A stretch of 37,266 nucleotides of DNA from a virus, in IMG/VR virus record IMGVR_UViG_3300032116_000614, positions 1-37,266 of that record; one strand, given 5' to 3'. A program made the translations under genes and the position numbers. Below the pieces are notes generated by a model. That model did not search any database. It saw only the letters and a program-made list of their open reading frames with translations, and was not told where the DNA came from. Below, in pieces: positions 1-6,214 of the stretch (positions are counted from its first letter, which is position 1; each line of letters begins with the position of its first letter).

Positions 1-13
1 CGAACGAACGACC
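1..13. repeat. Terminal direct repeat, left copy (putative cos overhang)
   Basis: The first 13 bases, CGAACGAACGACC, are identical to the last 13 bases of the window (37254-37266). Seen directly. The repeat is too short for a usual assembler k-mer overlap, and it lies about 150 bp upstream of the terminase small-subunit gene, where lambda-like phages carry cosN. Inference: filled-in cohesive ends of a cos phage, or a trimmed circular overlap. Confidence 0.6.
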
Positions 14-40
14 CACACGAGTTGAACGCGGAAGGACCCG

Positions 41-730
41 TTACTTCGCGGTTGACAGCGCACGTTCAAGTGCGGCTTCAAGTTGCGTGACCCAGTTGCG
101 GTTGATCACCTTGCTGCCTACGTCTTGGATTGGGAAGCGTCCGGTGTAGCGCGGTGCTGATGATGCTGCGACGAAGTAAGGGAATAGTTGATCGCGTGAC
201 CGACGGTAGATACCAGGCGGCCTATCACCTCCGCGTGGTGTGCCAACAAAGAAGCCGCCGCGTTTGTTGGTGGTGCTCAGCCCTTTACTGATCGAGCGCA
301 GCGTTGCAATGGAGACGTTGCCTTGGGCTGTGGTCTTGACCAGGGAGGTGGGTAGGAGGGTGACCCCTGGGGGGAGGGTGCCGTCGTTGTCAGCGCCAGC
401 GAAGAAGCGCTCGAAGCCCTTGGCTACACGCTGACCACCTTGGATGCCATAGCGCAGGTAGCGGGCACGGTTGCGGCCGTCTTGGTTGTTGGCAAAGACG
501 ATGGCTTGGAGGTCTGCCTTCTTGGACTTCTGAACTAGGAAGGCGGTCTCGGTGAACTTGGTAGGTGCGTTGAAGTATTGGCGCGTGCTGCCATTGAGCG
601 CTGTGCGGGCCTTGAAGGCCACCTCGTTGAGGGCGAGGGAGGCGGCAAAGGGCAACTGCTTGGCGAGCACCCTGGAGCGCCTTGCTGCCTCTTCTAGGCC
701 GGTGGTGTCAACGGTGATGGATAGGGCCAT
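41..730 (-). CDS. Probable minor tail / virion morphogenesis protein
   Basis: A protein of 229 aa. The open frame runs further upstream, to 823, but that extension crosses the repeated GTCTCA element and reads as non-coding, so I use the ATG at 730 (protein begins MALSITVDTTGL). It starts with a short beta-like segment, then an Ala/Leu/Arg-rich helix that resembles HK97 gp10-like or minor tail proteins acting on the head-tail or tail region. There is no catalytic motif. It is the last gene before the putative cos end when the genome is read on the minus strand, separate from the main tail cluster but in the same orientation. The structural role is inferred from its looks and orientation only. 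Confidence 0.6.
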   Translation of the reverse strand: MALSITVDTTGLEEAARRSRVLAKQLPFAASLALNEVAFKARTALNGSTRQYFNAPTKFTETAFLVQKSKKADLQAIVFANNQDGRNRARYLRYGIQGGQRVAKGFERFFAGADNDGTLPPGVTLLPTSLVKTTAQGNVSIATLRSISKGLSTTNKRGGFFVGTPRGGDRPPGIYRRSRDQLFPYFVAASSAPRYTGRFPIQDVGSKVINRNWVTQLEAALERALSTAK

Positions 731-774
731 GCCCCAAGGGTAGGAGGCGGACGCCAGAGGTAGGCAAATCGGCT

Positions 775-808
775 GTCTCACGTGTCTCATTTGAGACAGG
801 TTTGAGAC
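775..808. promoter_or_regulatory. Four-half-site GTCTCA/TGAGAC element, copy A
   Basis: Half-sites: GTCTCA at 775-780 and 784-789, TGAGAC at 792-797 and 803-808. The central pair forms GTCTCATTTGAGAC, and the same 14-mer occurs at 37173-37186 in copy B. A wider inverted repeat, GAGGTAGGCA at 757-766 against TGCCTACCTC at 828-837, brackets the element. It lies 45-78 bp upstream of the start at 730, a fitting place for an operator or activator site for that gene. No clear -35/-10 pair is visible. The protein that binds it is unknown. Confidence 0.6.
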
Positions 809-843
809 TTGCCAACCTGCCAACCTCTGCCTACCTCCCTATA

Positions 844-936
844 TCTTTTCCTTTTTCCTCCCCTCTCCCCCTCTCCTCTCTATTTCTATTTACTCTTTAG
901 AAGAAGTAGGAAGGTAGGAGAGGGTAGAAGAAGGCA
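844..936. other. Polypyrimidine/polypurine tract in the non-coding gap 731-966
   Basis: Positions 844-881 are an uninterrupted run of 38 pyrimidines on the plus strand. After a short T/A-rich stretch follows a purine-rich run (about 899-936, GAAG/GTAGG repeats). The two parts are partly complementary, so the region could fold into a long imperfect hairpin or adopt triplex-type structure. No open frame of note lies in 731-966. It sits immediately downstream of the primase-helicase gene, so an origin-like or terminator-like role is possible but unproven. Confidence 0.5.
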
Positions 937-957
937 GCCATACCAATGGATCTGAGG

Positions 958-985
958 TTGCCTACCTCAGCCGGGAGGTAGGCAA
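958..985. terminator. Perfect 11-bp hairpin at the end of the primase gene
   Basis: TTGCCTACCTC (958-968) pairs perfectly with GAGGTAGGCAA (975-985) around a 6-base loop. It covers the last codons and the TGA (967-969) of the primase gene. No U-run follows in the minus direction, so it is not a textbook rho-independent terminator. It could limit transcription, protect the 3' end, or be a protein site: the same stem sequence recurs at 757-767 and 828-837. Confidence 0.45.
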
Positions 986-2997
986 TAGACCCATTTTTGG
1001 GTGCCATCGATCAGGCGGCGTCGTTTGATCAGTCCAAGCTCCCTGAGGATGGAGGCGAGCTGCATCTGGTCCGCACGAGACTGGCGCTCGATGGGCTTTC
1101 CGATGGCATCAGTGAGCAAAACCTCTGTGGTGACTGGGATTCCAGCGTTTCGGGGTGATGCCAACCACTCTCTAACCGGTGCAAGCCAAGGAGATTCAAC
1201 GAGGTAGGCAAGGTTGGCATCTGCCACTTGGCGCTCAAGGTCGCGGGGCAGGTGATTGGGTTCGCCGGCTTTGTATGCGGCGACCGCTGCAGACCAGATC
1301 GCGTCGCGTTCGAGGAGCAAGCCATCCACTTCGATCATTCCCTGTACGTCCACAGGAATGACCCAGAAGCGGCGGTTACCGGTGTCATCGATCAGGAAGC
1401 CGGTGTCGCGGTTGGTGGAGCCGACGATGATCGAGCGGCGCGGGAAGTCCTCCATCGCCTTGCCGTAGGGCACGCGATAGGAATCGGTCTGGCGGGATAA
1501 GAAGGCTTTGATCTTGCCGGCGTGGTTCTTGCCAGTGATGCGGTCGATCTCCCCCCACTCATGGATCCAGGCTTTACCGACCAGGAGTAGGTCGTCTTTG
1601 TTGTTGATATCGCCTAAGGCATCAGAGAAGAACGGGCCGCCGAGGTTGCGCCAGAACGTGGACTTACCGCAGCCTTGGGTGCCCATGAGGACGCAGGCGG
1701 CGTCGTGCTTGCTGCCGGGTTCGTAGATGCGGCGGACGGCTGCGATCAGCGTGCAGCGCAGCATGGCGTCGTAAAGGGTGCCGGGCTGGTCCTGCGGGCG
1801 CAGGTAGCTGCTGGCAAGGTGATCGATGGATGCTGGTGGCACCTCGTCGGCCACGCGGTCTAGGTAGTCGCGGACTGGATCGAACTGGTTTTCTTTGGCG
1901 ACGAACACCAAGGCATCAGCGGCCAGCTCCTTGCCGACCTTGATATTGAGCTGAGCCAGCTGCAGGTAATAGTGCTCTAGGTCTGTGATGGCCTTGCCGT
2001 CTAGCTCTACCGCTTGGGTGTAGATGTTGAAGCGCAGGCGGTCGGTTAGTTGCTGGCGCAGCAGGGTAAGCAGCTCGCCTGTTTCAAGCTTGATAGGTTT
2101 GGCCGCGCCAGCTGACTGGGCAACATCAGGGCCGAGGACGGACTGAAGTGCCTTGATGGCCTGCTGACGTGGCGAGATGCCACCGGCTAGGTGATAGAGG
2201 GTGCCGAGGCCAACGCCGCCTGTATCAGAATTGAAGGATGCCCATTTGGCTTCACATTCGCCGGGCTTGAACTTTCCAGATGCTGCAGACCACTGGCACC
2301 AGTCGGCTAAGAGTGCGTCATTGCCGACGCTGTGGAGTGCCATGCCGACCTTGACCCATTCGTCGTAGTCATCAGCGATGGAGCTAGGGATGTTGGCGAG
2401 GTACTGGCGGGCGCGTTCCGTGTCGTCGGTGGTGTTGGTATGCAGCAGGGGCGGCGTTTCGATAGGCCGTTGCATCTGCTGCAGGAGCACAGATGGAGCA
2501 TCTGCGATGGGCAGATCACCAGGTGCGCGGCCATTCAGCCAGCGGTAGGAGCCAGTGATGGGGTGCTTGCCGATGACAACGGACTGGCAGCCGGTCCACC
2601 GCAGTTCGAGTTGCTCGCCCTTGATGCTGCTGCGGAGCTTAGTGGTTTTGATCTGATCCCAGAACGGTTCAGGTACGCGGTAGATGATTTGTAGGCGGCC
2701 ATCACGGCCTGAGGTGACGGCCCATGATTTGGGCAGTTCGCGCAGTGATGTGCCGAGAGATTCGAGCACCTCTGAAGCGCCGAGGCCATCGTGATCAACG
2801 AACAGGAGGCCACCGGATGGTGGGCCGGCTAGGACGCCAACGGCGACAGCGCGACCTGCTGATAGCTCGGATTCAATGCCTCGTTTGTTAAGGGGGTGCT
2901 TCTGCCATTCGGGTTGGTAGGGGCGCTTGTCGTTGCCGACTGCCACCAAGGCCCATGAGTCGGGTATGTCTTGCAGCTGATCGACGATGGTTACCAC
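967..2997 (-). CDS. Prim-Pol primase fused to VapE-type SF3-like helicase
   Basis: 676 aa. The N-terminal part (about 1-180) matches bifunctional DNA primase/polymerase folds: FVDHD at 66-70 gives the paired acidic residues D68/D70, and IGKHPITGSY (142-151) holds the conserved His. Next comes a PriCT-2-like segment (about 193-272, with YDEWVKVGMAL and CEAKWASF). The C-terminal half is a virulence-associated-E (VapE) P-loop ATPase: Walker A GTQGCGKST at 439-447, Walker B-like KAWIHEWGEID at 475-485 and GSTNRD at 526-531. The likely job is to start and unwind DNA at the phage origin. It is the last gene of the minus-strand early operon and is followed by the dyad- and tract-rich intergenic region. 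No phage DNA polymerase accompanies it. Confidence 0.92.
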   Translation of the reverse strand: MVTIVDQLQDIPDSWALVAVGNDKRPYQPEWQKHPLNKRGIESELSAGRAVAVGVLAGPPSGGLLFVDHDGLGASEVLESLGTSLRELPKSWAVTSGRDGRLQIIYRVPEPFWDQIKTTKLRSSIKGEQLELRWTGCQSVVIGKHPITGSYRWLNGRAPGDLPIADAPSVLLQQMQRPIETPPLLHTNTTDDTERARQYLANIPSSIADDYDEWVKVGMALHSVGNDALLADWCQWSAASGKFKPGECEAKWASFNSDTGGVGLGTLYHLAGGISPRQQAIKALQSVLGPDVAQSAGAAKPIKLETGELLTLLRQQLTDRLRFNIYTQAVELDGKAITDLEHYYLQLAQLNIKVGKELAADALVFVAKENQFDPVRDYLDRVADEVPPASIDHLASSYLRPQDQPGTLYDAMLRCTLIAAVRRIYEPGSKHDAACVLMGTQGCGKSTFWRNLGGPFFSDALGDINNKDDLLLVGKAWIHEWGEIDRITGKNHAGKIKAFLSRQTDSYRVPYGKAMEDFPRRSIIVGSTNRDTGFLIDDTGNRRFWVIPVDVQGMIEVDGLLLERDAIWSAAVAAYKAGEPNHLPRDLERQVADANLAYLVESPWLAPVREWLASPRNAGIPVTTEVLLTDAIGKPIERQSRADQMQLASILRELGLIKRRRLIDGTQKWVYCLPPG

Positions 2998-3052
2998 AAC
3001 GGCTATCGGAAGGAGCCGTCAGAGTGTGCGTTAGGTGAGCAAGGTTGGCAAG

Positions 3053-3403
3053 CTATCTCACGAGATCATTTGCGTCTTGGATTGAGCGGGCGATACCTGC
3101 GATGCCACCTGCTGCGGATACGGTGCGCTGCCATGCGTGCTGTTCAGGTCGCACATGACCCCGCTCGGTTTTGACTTCTATAGAGGTAAACACGGCCAGC
3201 TGCTGGCCGACCATCTGTGGGGTGACCGTGATGGTGCGCCAGCCGATCAGATCTGCTGAGCCGCGGGCCAGGCCGAATTGCACGGGCCTGCCGGTACGTG
3301 GATCTGGCAGCTGGCCAACCTGATTGCGAAACAGGCGCAGATCAGTGCGTGTGCCGAGTGCGAGGCGTATTTGCTGCTGGAGGGTGGTCTCACCGTGCGG
3401 CAT
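3053..3403 (-). CDS. VRR-NUC domain nuclease
   Basis: 116 aa, almost all of it one VRR-NUC domain (PD-(D/E)XK superfamily, the domain of FAN1 and of stand-alone phage nucleases proposed to cut branched DNA). Visible motifs are an N-terminal Glu in GETTLQQQI, LFRNQVG (RN plus G), GLARGSADLIG (catalytic Asp), TSIEVKTERG (E-x-K core) and a following Gln in RPEQHAW. Its ATG overlaps the end of the methyltransferase gene by 14 nt, so the two are probably co-translated. The primase gene follows after 55 bp. The likely role is processing of replication or recombination intermediates; a role linked to the methylation state is possible but not shown. Confidence 0.85.
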   Translation of the reverse strand: MPHGETTLQQQIRLALGTRTDLRLFRNQVGQLPDPRTGRPVQFGLARGSADLIGWRTITVTPQMVGQQLAVFTSIEVKTERGHVRPEQHAWQRTVSAAGGIAGIARSIQDANDLVR

Positions 3404-4226
3404 GGTGGTGATCCAGAACGCGCTGCAGGGGTATCATCGCCACTTGCGGCACGACGGCGTTACCTAAGGCTTTAAGACGGTCCACCCGACCGGAAAGCCC
3501 ATCATCTCCTCGACAAAGCACGGGTTGAGATAGGTAGCTACGCCAGTCGGGATTGAGTTGTCGCGGAGCATTGCTCCAGCAAGACCATCCCGATCCGCTT
3601 GAGAAGGCGGAAGGCTGCTGTTCTTGCTGTCGTTGACAGTGGGCGTTGGGAGCATCCGGGCCATAACTGTCTCCAAGTTTGGCTGCAGCTCTGGTCTGTC
3701 CTTCTGGGTTTGCAAATCCACGGCCATGGCACTGTTGGCCCTGGGGGTAGGCAACAAGCCACCAGCGGTCGCGTTGGTGGCAGGCTCCCACAGCACTTGC
3801 CGGAATACATGCCCATTCCGCATCAAACCCTGCCTCGGCCAGTTCTCCGAGAACGGTGTCCAGTCCGTTAGCAAGGATCGCTGCGACGTTTTCCAAGACA
3901 ACGAACTGGGGTCGTACCAAGCGAACGACTCGGATGAGTTCGTAAAAGAGACCACTCCGCGTGCCTTGCTTGATGCCGGCTTGCTTGCCAGCAGTGCTGA
4001 TGTCTTGGCAGGGAAATCCACCGCAAATAACGTCAGCTGCTCCTCGCTCAGGAAAGAAGGTGGTGATGTCGCCATGGATGGGTGTGTTGGGAAAGTGTTG
4101 GGAAAGGATGCGCTGGCAGTAGGGCTCCCATTCAACGAACTGCACGGTCTGGAAGCCGCCAAGCCAGCGGGCTGCAAGCGAGAAGCCGCCGATGCCGCTG
4201 AAGGTGTCGATGATGCGAAGGGTCAT
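3390..4226 (-). CDS. dcm: DNA (cytosine-5) methyltransferase
   Basis: 278 aa from the ATG at 4226, chosen because it overlaps the helicase stop as ATGA; the frame is open further up but that part lies in helicase coding sequence. C5-methyltransferase motifs are in order: motif I DTFSGIGGF (7-15), motif IV GGFPCQDIS with catalytic Cys73, motif VI ENV (112-114), motif VIII QRDRWW (151-156) and motif IX/X RLKALGNAVVPQ near the C-terminus. The target-recognition part between VIII and IX is short, so the specificity cannot be read by eye. It should methylate phage DNA (protection from host enzymes) or mark DNA for the neighbouring helicase and nuclease. No classical restriction enzyme is adjacent. 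A second long frame lies inside this gene (see 3464-4177). Confidence 0.93.
   Translation of the reverse strand: MTLRIIDTFSGIGGFSLAARWLGGFQTVQFVEWEPYCQRILSQHFPNTPIHGDITTFFPERGAADVICGGFPCQDISTAGKQAGIKQGTRSGLFYELIRVVRLVRPQFVVLENVAAILANGLDTVLGELAEAGFDAEWACIPASAVGACHQRDRWWLVAYPQGQQCHGRGFANPEGQTRAAAKLGDSYGPDAPNAHCQRQQEQQPSAFSSGSGWSCWSNAPRQLNPDWRSYLSQPVLCRGDDGLSGRVDRLKALGNAVVPQVAMIPLQRVLDHHHAAR
3464..4177 (-). CDS. Overlapping ORF nested in the methyltransferase gene, alternative frame
   Basis: An open frame of 237 codons on the same strand as dcm, offset by one base, wholly inside it. The product does not read like a random shadow. It has segments LFAVDFPAKTSALL, SLSWKTSQRSLL, WTPFSENWPRQGLMRNG, two LLPTP/MLPTPT-type units followed by polar residues, and LNPCFVEEMMGFPVGWT at the end. 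From memory, phage proteins with the series WPRSGMMRNG, LLPTP, and LNPxFVEWMMGFPxGWT are frequent and found at dcm loci. Part of this frame shares its DNA with the catalytic PCQ motif and with motif IX of Dcm, so both readings look constrained. An internal ATG at 4075 is another possible start. Function unknown. Confidence 0.5.
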   Translation of the reverse strand: MQPAGLAASRPCSSLNGSPTASASFPNTFPTHPSMATSPPSFLSEEQLTLFAVDFPAKTSALLASKPASSKARGVVSFTNSSESFAWYDPSSLSWKTSQRSLLTDWTPFSENWPRQGLMRNGHVFRQVLWEPATNATAGGLLPTPRANSAMAVDLQTQKDRPELQPNLETVMARMLPTPTVNDSKNSSLPPSQADRDGLAGAMLRDNSIPTGVATYLNPCFVEEMMGFPVGWTVLKP

Positions 4227-5590
4227 GAGTGCGCCCTCTGCTGCCGGGCAAAGTGAACATGCTTCGCCCATCCAACTGGATTCTTCATGCCTCTGGCTTG
4301 CCCGACAGCAATGAGCTGTTGCAGGGTGCGTGCTTGCCGGCGCTCATCAATGCGTTGGCGCACTTCCTCGCGCTTGAGCTCACGCAGCTCGCCAGCCATC
4401 TCGCGTATGACCCGCGATCTGATCGGCACGCATTGCGCGCCACATAGCGGACAGATCGGTGCCGGCTTGAACGCGGCAAAGCACTCTGGGCATGTGCGGA
4501 CAGATGGCGCTGGCGTGCCTTTGCTGCGCCGCATACGGTCATAAAGCGACCAATCGCGTGCATCATCGGGGAAGCCATGGCGCATGGCGTTGCCGACATG
4601 ATCGAGCACGATGGCGTGTTCCTTGCCAGGCGCTGGCCGCAACACGCGGCCCACCTGTTGCAGATAGAGCCCCAGTGATTGCGTGGGGCGTAGCAGGATG
4701 GCGCAGCTGGCGGCTGGCACATCAAAGCCTTCGCTCACCACGTTGACGGTCACCAGGACGCGGGTGCGATGGGCTGCGAAGTCTGCCACTACCTGATCAC
4801 GATCCTGCGTGCCACCTAGCAACAGTTCTGTGGTGATCCCAGCCGTCTTAAATGCGTCGCACACTGAGACGGCGTGCTTCACGTTGCAGCAGAAGGCAAT
4901 GGCCTGCTGGCCTGCTGCATAACGCTGATAGTGCGCGATGGCATCACCGGTGACTGTTGGGCGATCCATAGCGGCCGCGGCTTGATCGTTGGCATAGTCG
5001 CCACCACGGGAGCGAATGCTTTGCAGATCAGCGACCACCGGCGGCGCATAGATCCGTGCAGGGGATAGGAATCCAACACCGATCAGATCGGCCACTGATG
5101 GGCCCAACACCATGGTGTCAAAGGTGCCGCGCAACCCGCAGCCATCCAAGCGGCATGGCGTGGCGGTCACACCCAGCCGGTAGGCATTGGGCCAGTGGTC
5201 AAGGATCCGCGCCCATTGGCCTGCAGTGGCGTGGTGGGCCTCATCGATGATGATCAGCCCCGGCTGCCAATCGATGCGGGTCAGCCTGCGGGCGAGCGTT
5301 TGCACGGATGCGATCTGCACCGGTGCATCTGATGCGGGCACACCAGCGGCGATGATGCCGTGATCCAGGCCGATCCACTGGAGTTTGCTGCTGGCTTGAT
5401 GGATCAGCTCCCGCCGGTGCACCAAGATCAGCACGCGGTTGCCCTTGGCCGCGGCCGATTGAGCGATTGCGGAGAAGATGATCGTCTTCCCGCCTCCAGT
5501 GGGCAGCACTAGCAGCGGCGCACGTGAGCCGCCAGCAATTGCAGCGCGTGTGTCGGCTATAGCCCGTTGCTGATAGGTGCGGAGATTCAC
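4223..5590 (-). CDS. SF2 DEAD/DEAH-box helicase with C-terminal zinc ribbon
   Basis: 455 aa from the GTG at 5590, which overlaps the upstream stop as GTGA and is preceded by a GGAG Shine-Dalgarno; the longer open frame is non-coding in character. Motifs: Walker A PTGGGKT (30-36), motif Ia VHRRELIHQ, motif II DEAH (116-119), motif III GVTATPCR, motif V VSEGFDVP and motif VI QQVGRVLRP. After the second RecA-like domain comes a CPEC...CPLCGA zinc ribbon and a charged helical tail. This is the type of phage SF2 helicase related to RadD/UvrB-like enzymes, expected to use ATP to remodel DNA in replication or repair. It couples by ATGA overlap to dcm, then VRR-NUC, so helicase, methylase and nuclease are made together. 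Confidence 0.9.
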   Translation of the reverse strand: MNLRTYQQRAIADTRAAIAGGSRAPLLVLPTGGGKTIIFSAIAQSAAAKGNRVLILVHRRELIHQASSKLQWIGLDHGIIAAGVPASDAPVQIASVQTLARRLTRIDWQPGLIIIDEAHHATAGQWARILDHWPNAYRLGVTATPCRLDGCGLRGTFDTMVLGPSVADLIGVGFLSPARIYAPPVVADLQSIRSRGGDYANDQAAAAMDRPTVTGDAIAHYQRYAAGQQAIAFCCNVKHAVSVCDAFKTAGITTELLLGGTQDRDQVVADFAAHRTRVLVTVNVVSEGFDVPAASCAILLRPTQSLGLYLQQVGRVLRPAPGKEHAIVLDHVGNAMRHGFPDDARDWSLYDRMRRSKGTPAPSVRTCPECFAAFKPAPICPLCGAQCVPIRSRVIREMAGELRELKREEVRQRIDERRQARTLQQLIAVGQARGMKNPVGWAKHVHFARQQRAHS

Positions 5591-5835
5591 AACGGCAACT
5601 CCAACTGCGTGCCATCTGCCGGTACGCCATGCATGGCTATTTGAGCCATGGTCACAGCGCGGCGTTGCTGGTCGTATGCAGGTCGTGCATAACCAAGCTG
5701 ATAAAGGTGCAGATCGTTTTGCAGCAATGCAACTGCTACTGCACGCCACGATGGTGCACGGCCTGAGGCTGCAACCTTGGCTGGCACTTCATCGGGGATC
5801 TCGTGCGAATAACAGCGGGCTTTCCACGTCCGCAC
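5587..5835 (-). CDS. Small conserved-looking protein sharing a motif with the DUF3440 protein
   Basis: 82 aa from a GTG at 5835. An ATG at 5919 is possible, but it would overlap the previous gene by 131 bp and read through its conserved part. The protein has VRTWKARCYSHEIPDEVP at the start and, at residues 29-59, a segment running from SWRAVAVALLQND through LGYARP to QQRR. That segment closely resembles residues 392-421 of the PAPS-reductase-like protein encoded at 7121-8437 (SWKRFAITVLKND ... LGLAPT ... QQRR). The family is one I associate, from memory, with phage PAPS-reductase/ParB loci; function unknown. It overlaps the helicase gene by 4 nt (GTGA). Confidence 0.7.
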   Translation of the reverse strand: MRTWKARCYSHEIPDEVPAKVAASGRAPSWRAVAVALLQNDLHLYQLGYARPAYDQQRRAVTMAQIAMHGVPADGTQLELPL

Positions 5836-6214
5836 GTATTCCGAGACTCTCGCGGTAGCGCATCTCCCAGGCGCGAATGGCTCGATCCGCTTGTCGGTTC
5901 GCCAGTGTCCGTTGCTCATCAGTCAGAAGTCCCCATGCTTGTCGGGTGATGTCCTCAGGGCATCGCAAGGCAAGGGCGCAGGCAGCGTGGCCGATCCATG
6001 CCTTGCGGTTGAGGTTGTAGTCGGTCAGTGCATTGATGCAGCTGTTGGGCCACTCCACGGTGACCCGCTGCATGTAGCGCCCATAGAGGCGGTGATTGCC
6101 GGTGAAGATCTGTGCGCGATACAGGGCAATGCGTCGATTTGGCACATCGCCCCACATGTTGAAGTGGATCTCCTCCCAGGCGTCAATGGGCAACCAGATC
6201 CTCTTGAGCTTCAC
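5789..6214 (-). CDS. Conserved-looking protein of unknown function in the PAPS-reductase/ParB cassette
   Basis: 141 aa from a GTG at 6214, chosen because GGAGG lies about 9 nt upstream and because the longer frame is a shadow of the preceding gene. It overlaps the EctC-ParB gene by 32 bp. The N-terminal half has MWGDVPNR and FTGNHRLYGRYM. The C-terminal half has KAWIGHAACALALRCPEDI and AWGLLTDEQRTLAN, then a long Arg-rich helix. There is no known catalytic motif, signal peptide or membrane segment. The aromatic-rich, Cys-containing pattern looks like a real globular protein. Placement between the ParB-like and helicase genes suggests it works with the cassette; no function can be named. Confidence 0.7.
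   Translation of the reverse strand: MKLKRIWLPIDAWEEIHFNMWGDVPNRRIALYRAQIFTGNHRLYGRYMQRVTVEWPNSCINALTDYNLNRKAWIGHAACALALRCPEDITRQAWGLLTDEQRTLANRQADRAIRAWEMRYRESLGIRADVESPLLFARDPR

Noticed and set aside
5836-5919. N-terminal extension of the 82-aa protein from the ATG at 5919
   Set aside because: It would overlap the conserved part of the 141-aa gene by 131 bp and its sequence lacks the look of the family start.
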